From the NCBI GenBank assembly GCA_028641055.1, contig CM054058.1, positions 234,959,551-235,023,550 of the forward strand: 64,000 nt of DNA, given 5' to 3'. Source of the stretch: Alopecurus myosuroides. Lineage: Eukaryota; Streptophyta; Magnoliopsida; Poales; Poaceae. Made by a program: the position numbers and the translations under genes. Of this stretch, positions 1 to 11,513 are shown piece by piece. The notes beneath the pieces were generated by a model that was not told the origin of the DNA, ran no database searches, and was given only the letters and a program-made list of their open reading frames with translations. Numbering within the stretch: position 1 is the stretch's first letter; every line of letters begins with the position of its first letter.

Positions 1-144
1 AAAAGTTACAGGTATACACCCCAAAAAACACACGGGGGCTACGCCTAAATTCAGCATCACAGAAAAATTTATATATACAAGGTTACACACCTTACAACAG
101 TTTTTACAAACTATACATCACGACAGGATATATACATCCTACAA

Positions 145-939
145 TTACACATAGCGCTGGGCATTCTCGTCCGCCATCACACGATCTACTTGGTTAGAGG
201 TCAATCGAATGATTTCTTCCGCCGCTGGACGAACAACCCTATAATGCGGAGAAATATCGTTGATTGGGCTGTCCGGAAGTCTAGCTATGGAGTTGAAGTT
301 CACCTCAGGATGCCATAATCGGACAAAAGCGAGAGCCACGACCGAGCCGCAAGTCATTTGATTGCGAACACACTCGCGAATCTCTCCTTCTTGCCCGAAC
401 ACCCTAAGAAGATGCCTCCAATCCTCAGGACCCTTTTGCAGCGGATAGAACGCGGTGTTCATTGCAATTAAGACCTCGTGAAAAGAACTCACGAGTATCT
501 TCGCCTGGATGACTCAGAACTTCAAGGTAGCCAACACAAACCCTCGACCGCGATCAGACCAAAAATTATTCGCATGAGGCTTTGAGCTGCTAGCTTCTTG
601 AAGGATATGGTTTTCTACCCAGTGTTTCTCATCCTTATCATCCGGCTGAACAACTGAAAAAAGGTTCGCAATCAAACAAGGAAACAAGACAAAGAAGACT
701 TGGGGGCTGCATTACTTACACAGCAAATCCCTAGCGACAGAAGCCAACTCATCCATCAAAAATTGTTCACGTTCAATCGCCAATTTTTGCTTGGACTTAG
801 CAACATCGGCTACCCCGCGCAACGCTTTCAGCTTGCGCTCACCATCAGCTACATGATCACGAAGACCCGCCAAAGTCCCAACAGCGGCGACAAGAGGATC
901 TGCTGGGGCAGCAAGTCCACCTGAAGGTTCTGCGGCCAC
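145..939 (-). pseudogene. Second C-terminal module of the antisense protein
   Basis: Downstream of the stop at 1162, on the same minus strand, there is another coiled-coil-like exon (about 939-715, ending at a GTAAGT donor). A helical exon follows, ending at the stop at 145 and entered through a CAG acceptor near 510. It resembles the module at 1162-1587 in layout: a helical stretch, then an acidic loop, then a pattern close to VALAFVRLWHPEVNF. I read this as a duplicated 3' part of the antisense gene, or an alternative 3' end of it. No start codon or promoter is evident, and the relationship is by eye only. Confidence 0.4.
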
Positions 940-1161
940 CCCGGATACGTGAAAAGTACAAGGAAGATTGAAAGAATAAGATGCCCCATTCGAGATATAT
1001 TAACCACCTATTCGACAGGTGCTCGGAGGCTACTCCCATCGGGAGCAAACACACAATTGCAGGAAGCATTTCAGAAGAACATTTCGATTAAAACAACAAA
1101 AGTACGGGAGCACACCCCAAGGTTCATTACAATCGAAGCAACAAACTACAGAAAAAATATA

Positions 1162-4075
1162 CTAAGGAGCTACAGTAGTGCTGCCACTCGCGGCGGTGGT
1201 CGATCCCTTAGCACGAGCAAACAGCTCTGACAACTTCCGAGCAAGGACTCCGGCTGGCTCGCCAAAACGACGAAGCCCTACCTTTTTCCCCGTGGAAGGA
1301 TCGACAGGAAGCTCCGAGTAGGCCTCCTCCAAGCCAGTGACTCCATGCGCCAGCGCGAACTGGATGGCGGTCTTCGCCCCAGATTCGGACTGAGCAACCG
1401 CGGAAGCTTCAAGGAGATTGCCCTCCGAGAAAATCTTCAACAGATCGCTCAACGCGGGTGGAGAAACAGCATTGACGAGAAGGCGGCCGTGCAGCTGCGT
1501 CAGCACTCGAATGGCGTCGCCAATCAAGGTGCGAATCCCTGCAGCATGCCTCCTAAGCTGAGCGCAAGAATCTGTCAATGCGTCCACTCGAGGAACCCCA
1601 GCAAGCTCCAGGGGGACACCCAGAAGACCTACGAAAAGAAAGCGTTAGAGTCCAAAGGATCCACCAAAACAAAAAGCAGATCAAAGACAAATACAACTTA
1701 CTCGCGAAGCGCTCGGCAAGGGGGCGGAGAAAATTGACGAGATCGGCGTCCGCCTTGGTGCCAGCGTCCTCCAAGCTCTTCAGAGCATCCTGGGCAGCCG
1801 CAAGTTTTCCCTCGTAGTCAGCCGACATCATGCGGGAAGACTCGAGCTCCCGTCGGGAATTCGCCAACTCTGCTTCTTGAGTTGTTACCCGAGAGGAAGC
1901 GCTCTCCTTCTCGGTCTTCAAAAACTCAAGTTGAGCTGTGCGACAACGTTCATCAGAGCCGAAGAATTGATAGAAAAACGAAAACAGGAAAAGATGGTAA
2001 ACTTACTTCGAAGAAGCTCGTTCTCGGTGGCGAGTTGATTGCGGTCCGCTCGAAGGAGCCCGCATTCCGACTCAGCGAAAACAACACGACGACCAATCTC
2101 CACAAGAGTGTCAATAAGCGACTGCAAGGAACATGAAAATGGAAGAATCAGAAAAGTCAAATTTGAGCCTATGCTCGATTGTAAACATTGAGTATAGCCT
2201 CGGGGGCTACTCCCATCGGGAGCACTGCCGTGCACCCGATAAAAAGAAGAAGAAGAAGAGATTATCTTTGAGCCTATAGCCGATCACATGCGATCGACTA
2301 CAGCCTCGGGGGCTACTCCCATCGGGAGCACTGACGTGCACCCGATAACAAATCCAAAGACGACAAAGCATTAAAAAGCAGGTAGTGAAGTTTACCTGGC
2401 CTTGAGCGAGTGAGAGGGGATCAGCCGAGCTTCCCGACACCTCCTTTGGAGCCTTTGGAGTCGCCGTATTGGGGGCTACATTCGGTGAATTCTGGACGGT
2501 GCCGGCGGTAGGAGTCTCGCCTGCAGCTCCCGCTTTATTCCTCCTTTCGGGAGGAAGGGAAGAGGCGTACCTGCGGGGCTGATAGCTTGCAGGCTGCAAT
2601 GAAGACAAAGCGTCAACAAGACGCCGAAGGAAAACGTTTGACTAAAGAACAAGAAAAGAAACTTACTCATCTTCGTCGTCCTCCTCGTCCAGCATATCCG
2701 TATTCCAGGCGGTTTGGATAGCTGCGAATGAAGAAGAAGGGGCGCACGCGCTCAGTGGAGTAGCGTTGATAGGCTCCCTCCCGGGTGATTCCTCCAAGGA
2801 GTTGTCCTTGGAAGTAGCCTCGTCACCCTCCACTCGACGGCGTTTGCGATAAAGGAGGCCGCCATCCGAGTCTCCTGCATCATCCGAAGAATCTTGCTCG
2901 GAACTCGAAGCAGCGTTGGAAACACTGGTATCGGCTGGGCCGTCCAGGTTACTCGCCAATAACCCCGAGGCCTCCTCCCCAGACACTGGAGGGTAGCAGG
3001 TGGCCATGGATAAGCTCTACAGAAGAAAACAGAAGAAAAGCGAAGAAAAATTCAGTCGACCAAAATTCAAAACAAGGAGAAAATAAAAAGAGAAGAAAGG
3101 CAAACTCCCTTCGGATGGCGGAGGCCTCGACGCATCAAAGGCTGCGACTGTGCAGTCGGGGATTTTTTCTCCCATCTTCAAGCTGGTAATGGCCGCAATC
3201 TTTTTCTCGAACTCGACGTTCGAGAGCTCTTCACGGCTCACACGACTGGGATCCTCAGAGCCCTGGTATTCCCACATCGTGGAGGGTCTGTGCTGTAGGG
3301 GCTGAATTCTGCGCTTGAGAAAGATGCTCGCCAAGTGCAGCCCGTTTAACACGACTCCAGCAGCTTGATCACGGAGAGCCGCCACCCTTGCGAGTAACGG
3401 CGTGACGACCTGGGTTTCTTCAGCAGACAATTTGTGCGCCCAGGATTTCCGTCTCTTCAAGACAGCGAACGGGTAGAATTCCTCGATCCCACCCGAGTTG
3501 TTGTCGATGACGTAAAACCACTTTTTTCTCCATCCCTGGGCGGAGTCGATGAAGTACACGCTGAAGTAGCCATTCTACGACTTCGCTTGAATCCCGAAGC
3601 CACCCGTGCGTAGTGGCTCGCCGGGCTCAGATTCCACCCGCGACTTCTCGCGGAAGATTCGAACCTTGAAGAGGGTCTTCCAGAGGCCCCAATGTGGGCG
3701 AATGCCCAAAAAGCATTCGCAGAATACAATGAAGCACGATATGTGTTGCACTGCATTCGGAGGAAGATTGTGGAGCTGTATGCCATAGACATACAGCAAT
3801 GCCACGAGGAATGGATGGAGGGAAAGAGAAAGACCGCGCGACACGTGGTCCGCGAAGACCACGCGTTCGTTCGCGTGCGGGTTGGGTACCTCCTCCTTCT
3901 TGCTGAGGCGCACCCGCTTCTCGGACTCCGCGGGCAGCAGCCCCTCCCGCCGCATCTCCTTGATGCTTTTCGCCGTGGTGTTGGGCGAACGCCAGTCGCC
4001 CGAGTGCGGTGCAGGTTGTGCCGAAACTTCTCCTGACGCCGAAACGGCAGCGCCGCGTTTCTTGCCTCCCGCCAT
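1162..4075 (-). pseudogene. Antisense six-exon gene of Tat-1 (PF04195-type protein)
   Basis: It reads opposite to the element. Proposed exons on the minus strand are 4075-3106, 3016-2667, 2585-2396, 2121-2007, 1935-1702 and 1628-1162, with GT/AG ends. Exon 1 starts MAGGKKRG and contains the family hallmark (ERVVFADHVSRG..., then ISCFIVFCECFLGI). Exon 2 is acidic and Ser-rich with an RKRRR basic patch. Exons 4-5 are heptad-rich coiled coil. Exon 6 is a helical C-terminal module ending at the stop at 1162. Junction phases agree from exon 2 to exon 6; exon 1 to exon 2 is one base out of phase. An in-frame TAG lies at 3573-3575, so this copy is probably dead. The function of such proteins is unknown to me. 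Exon number and order match the antisense gene at 52999-56184. Confidence 0.6.
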
Positions 4076-4480
4076 CGCTGCTAAGCACGAGCTTGAGGGG
4101 AGAAGGAAGACGAGCGCGAGGAAGAAGATGAACTGGAAGACGAAGGCTGGGAAGGTTTCGCCGCTTCACCAAGACCCATACTTATACACGGGGCTACTCG
4201 ATCCTGGCCACTCAATGCGCCACGTGGCGTCCATCGCAGCCACCACGTGCGAAGACGAAACGAGGAGGCGGTGGATGCTGTTTCCTGCCACGATCTTAAC
4301 GGAGGATCGTGGGCATTTACTGCGCAGTTCGCGTAAAAACCGGAAACGACGTCTCGTTTCCGGTCAAAAAGCTGACAAAGTGGGCCAGCCCTTCTGCCCT
4401 CACTCCGTCACGTCCCATCGGGAGGATAAAAGTGCGCCATGACGTCATAGCGTGCATCATCAAGCTGAAGAATCTCTCGA

Positions 4481-4706
4481 ATGGAAAGTTCAAACACGAA
4501 AATAACTTCGTACGGACAAACTCCTTCGAATATAAAAGTCCAGACACGGAAATAACTTTTTTTGGACAAATCATGACGTGAAATCTCTTTCACAGGAAAA
4601 AATACCCTCCACACGAAAATTCTTTCGTATGGGCTTAATATCCCAAACATGAAAACTCTTTCATATGGGTGTAAAACTCCTAAACATCAAAACTCTTTCG
4701 TATGGA
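4481..4706 (+). repeat. Degenerate tandem repeats, about 40-55 bp, six units
   Basis: Six imperfect units follow the pattern AAACACGAAAAYTCTTTCGTATGG, centred near 4500, 4550, 4590, 4615, 4655 and 4695. Each contains a short inverted motif (CGAAA...TTTCG). They lie between the antisense gene's start and the 3' LTR of Tat-1, so they could be promoter-proximal to the antisense gene. Function unknown. Confidence 0.6.
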
Positions 4707-5300
4707 CAAGGAACTACAAATCCAAAACTACGTGAGTAGGCAGATCCTGCCACTCATACACACGATGTTTACACATCATAAACCTGGATTGTTCAGCCGA
4801 CTAGGTACATCTGGATGCCATATTCTTTCGAATATGAAGGTAAGACCTGAAATATCTCTCTTGAGGGCCTGGAATCGCACTCAAGCTGCGTCCTCCGGTA
4901 TGATTCCGTGTCAACAACACGAAGAAAAATTCTAGCGGACGCGCCGGGTACCCCCATAGGTTAAGTTCGATTCGGTAAGACCACTACGGCCCAGTCACAA
5001 CAATCACCTCGCCGGGTTCGAGTCGGAGGTCTCGAATCTGTGTAGGCCAGAACTGTTTTTGCCCTAGTCGCAATTAATTGGCCCTGAACTTTCGGGAGAG
5101 CTAACCTACTGCGCCATATCCTTCTGCGAAAAACAGCCCTACAAACAGGCACTTTTCATTACTCGATACTCGAGTACAAAACTCATCACACAGGGTACAC
5201 GTCCTCCAAACAAGAAACAACCAATACTGGTTATCCAAGGGCAATAGAAGCAAGAAAAAGTTTGACCGTCTACTCGACTGGAAAATCCCAATCGAGCAAA

Positions 5301-5314
5301 CGCTCGGGGGCTAC
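5301..5314 (+). other. Polypurine tract of Tat-1
   Basis: CGCTCGGGGGCTAC directly precedes the LTR start TGACGAAGG. The Tat-5 element has the comparable CTGGGGACTAC just before its 3' LTR. It serves as plus-strand primer in reverse transcription (family knowledge). Confidence 0.65.
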
Positions 5315-5807
5315 TGACGAAGGAATGGATATTAGACCCTGCGGGAAAGGACACCCCCATCTCCGGCCCAAGGTTAAGGCCCAAGAGGAGGAGCCCTTGG
5401 AGCGCCGAAAGGCCCATGTGAAGCCCACCCGCAATACCTTGCGGGCTAAGTTAGGAAACCTGTAACCGACGTAGGGTTAGAGTTCGAGTCCTCTCCGGGT
5501 AGGGTTTGAGACCTGGCCATCTATATAAGGCCAGGAGAGCCACCGGTAGAGGACCAAGCAACACCGCAACACCAAAGCCTTGAGTTCGAGATCATACTCT
5601 CGACTTGAGCCACCATCATTGTAACCGATCTACTCGATTAATACAGATCGACAGAGGCAGGAGTAAGGGTTTTACCTCTACGAGGGCCCCGAACCTGGGT
5701 AAATCTCGCCCCCTGTTTAGCCGACGATCGCCACCAGCGCTCATGGGTTCTCCTATTCGAAACCCTATGGGTTCACCTGAGGGATTTGCCGAACAACAGA
5801 TTCGACA
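5315..5807 (+). repeat. 3' LTR of Tat-1
   Basis: Starts TGACGAAGG after the PPT and ends ...GATTCGACA, the same CGACA ending as the Tat LTRs at 47668 and 15024. A TATATAAGG box lies at 5522-5530. It is about 493 bp. Athila sequence resumes immediately afterwards. The 5' partner is outside the window, so the end is inferred by analogy. Confidence 0.65.
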
Positions 5808-8800
5808 CATGTTTTGTGAAGTTTTTTTCACAAGGAATAGAGGAGCTGCGCCTCAAGACATCCAAGAATGGTGAAAGTCATAAGCTTGGGGATGTGATGA
5901 ACACCCCACTGGAGCTACACTCTTTTGGTTAGCACACGTCTACTTTCTTTTTTTCTAAGCAAAGCATTTATCGTAGAGACTTGAAGCATCTAGTTTTTAT
6001 TTTTATTTTTGTTTTGATAAGACCACCACCATAATTTTATATGAGATTGAGCTACTGGAGTTTGGGGTTGGAATGTATTGGATGCTAGTATTATGACTTG
6101 GAATAGGGATGCCATGGTTGATTTGAAGAGCTACATATGTTTGCATGATTTATAGGCTTTTTATGTGTAGAAATTTGCAATAATGTTGTCTTGAGCTATC
6201 TCTTATTCATGTCCTTGATGTTAATTTCTGGTTTATTTAGTTTGTCATGAAATGAGTAGTTCTATGGACATATGCATGCATAGTAGCTGGTCAACTATCT
6301 CCCTCTTGCTAGCCCAAAAAATTAAAAATTCCAACAAGTAAAAACTTGTTTCCAACACTCCTTAGCCAAGTATTTCCAGTGAGTCCACCATATCTTCCCA
6401 TTAGCTTCATTGCTATTCCAAGTATGTTCACCATGTTATTGTGTTATTTATGTTCTAAATTAAGATATTCACTTTATTAATTGTCATGGGTTGAACTTGG
6501 GATAGGACTCTCACGAACTTTTGAAGGCACACTTTACTTTTTATGCATCTAATAAACATGACCCAATAATGGGAGCCACAAGTTTTGCGTTTGACAAGTG
6601 TGTGGTTGGGAGCTAGCTATAAACGTGTATCACCGGAAAGCTTTCAACATAGCACAAAAAAATTACATTTGGTTGATATCATGTACTTTTGTTTTTGGAC
6701 TCCTGCCATGCCGAAATGAAATAGAGGAATAGTAAGTTGATGAGTAAGTATCTATATGACTAGAGAAACGCATTGGGCCGCTAACCCAAGCCATGCTTTA
6801 TCATGGTGCAAATTTACTTACAGCTTGAGTGACTCTACAACACATCCTATAATAAAATAAGAAGCTATGCATAATAGTGAATGAAAATAAAAAGGATGAT
6901 GAGTCTACTCCGTTTGTTCATCTTGTCATTGTAACATGGGCTTGTTTCCATATCATGGGGCAAGAGGTACCTCTTTGCGGTTCTCTATGATGTCATTAAT
7001 ACTTATTATGATTGTACAAAGCTTATTAGGAATCTTAAGTTGAGTAATCATGGAGTAGGTTTTCACACTCACGGGGCATGAGGCTTTCAACCACCTTGTC
7101 ATTCTGATTACTTCAATACTCACAATTTTAAGATGCTAGTGATAAAGGGGCAATGAGAGTCCTAGATCAATGGATACCACATTTCAATTAGTAATTTTAG
7201 TTGAATAATTTAGAGGCTAAATAAGACTTGATCATGTTTTACCTCTACTCAATTTTCTCCAAAGTGTCCACTATATTTTCTATTCTCCATTATGCTATTC
7301 TTTGACCAATATAGGATTTTATTTTTCATTTTGTGTATGCATTTGGTCCATAGTGCTTTTATTTCATTATACACTTTGTGAACTTTCATGAAGCATCTTT
7401 GCTTGCATATTTGATATTCCTTACAACATGAATTGTATATTACTACTCATTTCTAGTATTAATCATTTGATTATATGTAGCATGAATAATCCTCCTTGAT
7501 ATCCCATGATTGTTTCAATATGCAAAACCCATCTTAGTTTTATCACCTTCATACTCGAGGACGAGCATGGGTTAAGCTTGGGGATGTTGATGCATGTAAA
7601 ATGCATAGATGAATTTTGCATATTTTCACATGGTTTTCTATTACATATTGCATCATATAAGGGTATAATTCAATGTTTTATAGTATTTTGGGGTTAAATT
7701 ATAAAGTCCCCCAACTTTTATGGAATTAACCCTGCCTGTCAGAAACCACGTTTTCTATATTTTTGACGTTTCAGGGGGCAAACTTCCGCGAAATCACCTG
7801 AAAAATCTGCGGGGGTCATTTTCTTGGAAGGAGAAGACTTGCGGGCGAAGGATCCACGAGAATTGGGCAAGGAGGCCCAAAAGAGGACCCTCCACGTGGC
7901 CAGATTCCTTGGCCGCGTGAGAGGCCCCCGTTTGGCCCATGTGGCCCCAATTCCTTCCATCTTCGACTTACCGACTCCGTCTTGACCTAAAACCGACTAT
8001 AAAAAGGGTCCCCCGTACCCTTACGGAGAGGAGCGCCGCCGAAACACCGAAACACCAAAACAGAGACCAGAAGTTCCAGATTGGAGGGGGAAAACTCTGG
8101 CAGGGCGCCGCCGGTGTGATCTCGTACCCCTCCAACGTCATCACCATCGACGTCTCCATGAAGAGGGAGTAGTCCACCCCAAGGCTATGGGTTTGTGGAA
8201 GTAGCACTTGTATATATCTCTCTATGTGCTTCACTAATTAGATCCGTATGAGCTGCCTCACATGATTACGGGCACCGTTGTAATTCCTATGTGGTGGATC
8301 TTTTGTATGAGTTATTGAATCTGAGATTGCAATTGTTTCTCTTGAGTTATTTGAGTAGATGTATCTTATGTACCCCGTTCTTGAGAGCGTGTGTGGGGTG
8401 ATGGGTGCATTAGTTAAAGTAACGGGGGGTGGCTAGTGCTGTGAAAGTGACAGAAGTTCAGCGATCCACTTAGGTTTTGTTCAACCTTTCTTAGTTACCT
8501 CACTAGGGATAAAAGGGAGTACCTTGTTACCGGGGATTTGAAGTGACACTAATCAATCTCCATGACTAGATCTAGCAAGTTCTTACTTCAACTTCATGTC
8601 ACATTGCTTAAATCTATACTCTGGTTTTTCCTTAATTACCGAGGTGTTATTTTTTATTTCGCATCTTGGTGGAGTATAAGAGGGATCAATATGACCGTAG
8701 AGATCTCTATGCTAGGACGTGATGCCCATATGAAAGTACTCAATGTTAAACATGTTATTGTAATCTCACATGTAATTCTTTATGTCCACCGTCTACCACT

Positions 8801-9235
8801 TTATTTGAGAGAATGCAAGTGTGAAACCATGAACCCCGGTCCTATTTTAAATATAAGAAAACACTCTAGTTACTTTGCTGCAATTTACTTTACTTGCACT
8901 TTAATTTACTTGCATCTCCAATTCGAATTTACATTATCTCCATCACCACTTGCATCACAAAAATACAAAAACAATCCATTGCATATTTATTTTCTCATTT
9001 GCATTTAGTAGTAGATTTAATTATTGCACATTTACTTTTAGTTTTGCATTGCAATTTAGAAGTCTCACACCTTGTGCTTGACAACCACTTGGTGAGGTTG
9101 AGGGCACAAAATTCTCTACTTGTTTGCAGGATCCTGGAGGAAGCTTGGAAGACAACTGCTGAAATACTGGCTCCCCAAGAGTTCGATATAAACCCTCGAG
9201 TCACCCTCGTGGGGAAGAAGGCCTGCCACTAGCTA
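5808..9235 (+). mobile_element. Athila-lineage gypsy element, 3' end
   Basis: 5808-7587 is the AT-rich non-coding tail after pol; I see no intact gene in it. An AAGCTTGGGGA tract at about 7574-7584 leads into an LTR beginning TGATGCATG at 7588. The LTR has a TATAAAAAG box at 7998-8006 and runs to about 9200-9235, where it abuts the reverse-strand Tat-3 remnant. Resemblance to grass Athila elements (PPT, LTR layout, the motif around 8060-8170) supports the lineage. The right edge is uncertain by some tens of bases. Confidence 0.6.
7588..9235 (+). repeat. Athila 3' LTR
   Basis: It follows the polypurine-like AAGCTTGGGGATGT. It contains a TATA box (7998), a GC-rich stretch typical of these LTRs (7850-8130) and a long AT-rich U5-like part. 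Small ORFs across it look accidental. The 3' edge is approximate. Confidence 0.55.
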
Positions 9236-9345
9236 CACACTCTGCACTTGGAGTCTCAACCTAGCCATCAACATGTAAAAACATAAATGCATGAATTCCG
9301 ACAACTTTATTTCATAATCTCAAAGATGTTTACATAGAAATTGAA

Positions 9346-9565
9346 CTAAGTGTAGAAGGGACGTAACTGCTGGATGCTCGAGTGTCTCTTTGTCTCTCCC
9401 AGTTTGACATCTATCTTTCTCTTTCTTTTGCGGTTCGGTCTTTTGGGATCATCCTCCGTATCCCGAATATCTACAAGATAGTAAGATCCATTTTCATAGC
9501 TTTGCTAATGATGAATGGTCCCTTTATTGCACCAATCTTAGCACTAAGTCACCTTCTTTGAAAGA
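9346..9565 (-). pseudogene. Integrase C-terminal stub of Tat-3
   Basis: The minus strand reads FKEGDLVLRLVQ, then, after a frameshift, AIKGPFIISKA and DTEDDPKRP, and ends QQLRPFYT at the stop at 9346-9348. Tat-5 has the equivalents FQEGDLVLRLVQ, GPFIVSRS and QLRPYYT. The zinc-finger and DDE core that should precede it are absent: RNase H sequence ends at LLVKPDQTPF and continues straight into this stub. This is an internal deletion of roughly the whole integrase core. Confidence 0.7.
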
Positions 9566-11450
9566 ACGGTGTCTGATCCGGTTTAACAAGCAGGACTTCG
9601 ATTGACATGGAAACAAGAGAATAATCAACATCTCCACCTTTGATCGATGGTTCATGCAAATGCTGGAAAAAGACACCTGGTGGTAGGGTTTTCACTCTTT
9701 CCGAGCCCATGCGGGCTAATGCATATGCGTTCCAATTTTCTTCCCTTTTGATATGAAGTACTTCAAATCCCAGGAAGCAAATGGCAAACTCGTCCACCGT
9801 TCTCTGATATTCGGCCATGATGGGGCTTTTGGTGTCCCATGTTTGGTTTAGCTAATGTTGTACCAAATCTGAGTCACCATAGCATAGTATGCGTTTGACA
9901 CCTATTTCTTTTGCAATGTGCAAGCCATGAAGCAAAGCTTTGTATTCCGCCACGTTATTACTGGCGTTGAAGTTATTTGTAGTACATACTCCATAGTATC
10001 ACCTTTTGGGGATTTCAGCACTACACTATCTCCAGCGCCTTCCTTCGTCTTGGATCTGTCAGAGTATTTGACCCACTATTCCGACTCCGGCATTGGTGTA
10101 TTTTCTATTGCTTCTGTCCAACTAGCGAGAAAATATGCCAACGCCTGGGATTTTATTGCCGTCCGGGGTTGGTACGTAATGTCAAACACAGCTAGCTCGA
10201 TGCCCCATTTGGCTACTCGGCCTGTTGCGTCCGCATTGTTAATAATATCCCCTAGTGGTGCTTTGCATACCAGTGTTATGGAATGTCCTTGGAAAAAATG
10301 GCGGAGCTTTCGAGATGCAAAAAACACGCCATATGCCAGCTTTTGATAGTGTGAGTACCATTGTTTGGACTCGGAAAATACTTCGCTGACATGATACACT
10401 GGGTATTGATCTGGTATGCTTTGCTCTTCCTTCCGTCTTTCCACAACTATCACAGTGCTAATAATCTTGTTTGTTGCTGTAAGATAAAGTAACATGGGTT
10501 CTTCGTCTTTTGGTGATGCCAAAATCGGAGCCTTCATCAAGGTTTCTTTTAACTGGGTTAATGTTTTGTCCGCCTCTTCTGTCCACTCAAATTTTTCGGA
10601 TTTCTTCAACAAATTGTATAATGGCAGAGCTTTGTCTCCTAACCGGCTTATAAACCTGCTAACTGCGGCTGCAGAACCCATCAATCTGTGTACATATTTT
10701 AAGCACGTAGGCTTTGAGATGTTCAAAATTTCCTTGATCTTTTCCAGGTTTACTTTTATTCCTTTGTGAGAAACGATAAAACCCAGAAGTTTTCCTGAGG
10801 GAACCTCGAATACGCACTTTAAGGGATTCAACTTCATTTTATAAGTGCGCAAGTTTTTGAAGGTTTCTCGTAGATCTTCAAGGAGTGAATCATTTTCCTT
10901 GGAAACGGCGGCAATATCGTCCATGTAAACGTGTACGTTTTTTCCAATCTGACTATGCAAGCAACGTTGCATGCAACGCTGGTAAGTTGCACCTGCGTTC
11001 TTCAGGCTAAAAGGCATGGTTATGTAATAGTATGTTCCATACGGGGTTATGAATTAAGTTTTGATTTTATCATCCTCCTTCATACGTATTTGATGGTACC
11101 CGGAGTAAGCATCCAAAAAATAATAAAATCTCAGAGCCAGCAGTGACATCTATTATTTCATCGATTCTGGGTAATGTGAACCTATCTTTTGGACACAATT
11201 TGTTCAGGCCGGTGTAATCTATACACATCCTAAGAACAATACTATCTTTCTTCGGGACTAATACCGGGTTCGCAGACCAATCAGTATGAATAACTTGACT
11301 GATAAAATCTGCTGCTAAAAGTCGGATAATTTCCTTACCAATAGCCTTCCGCCTTCTTCCGTCAAATCGACGGAGATCTTGTTTGACGGGTTTTGATCCT
11401 GGAATCACTTTGAGTTTATGCTCAGCAAGTTCGCTGGGTACACTCGGCAT
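9549..11450 (-). pseudogene. Reverse transcriptase and RNase H of Tat-3
   Basis: The RT N-part is at 11450-11070 (LRRFDGRRRKAIGKEI, MCIDYTGLNKLCPKD, then a frameshift at FLDAYSGYH). The main RT block, at 11017-10076, contains YMDD in place of the usual YVDD, followed by the thumb/connection region. RNase H runs on from 10075 to 9549 with several stops; DGS-type and tether motifs are degraded. It would copy element RNA into DNA if intact. Frameshifts and nonsense changes show it is not functional. Confidence 0.8.
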
Positions 11451-11513
11451 GTCCGCGGGACACCAGGCAAAAATATCCCAGTACTCACGGAGGAACTTGA
11501 CGAGCGCGCTTTC

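Larger units (their letters stand above)
1..5807 (+). mobile_element. Tat-lineage Ty3/gypsy element, 3' part (Tat-1)
   Basis: The window opens inside the region between pol and the 3' LTR of a Tat-lineage gypsy element whose gag-pol lies to the left. Three things show this: a multi-exon ORF on the opposite strand related to the plant putative gypsy-type protein family (PF04195 type), a polypurine tract at 5301-5314, and a 3' LTR at 5315-5807. The same order (pol, antisense gene, PPT, LTR) recurs in the complete element at 47214-57797. The element sits in an Athila element that resumes at 5808. Lineage is inferred from architecture and protein resemblance, not from a search. Confidence 0.75.

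Noticed and set aside
3692..4442. Plus-strand ORFs (114 and 186 codons)
   Set aside because: They are shadows of exon 1 of the antisense gene and its upstream region.
8562..9008. 148-codon ORF
   Set aside because: AT-rich, inside an Athila LTR U5-like part, no recognisable protein.
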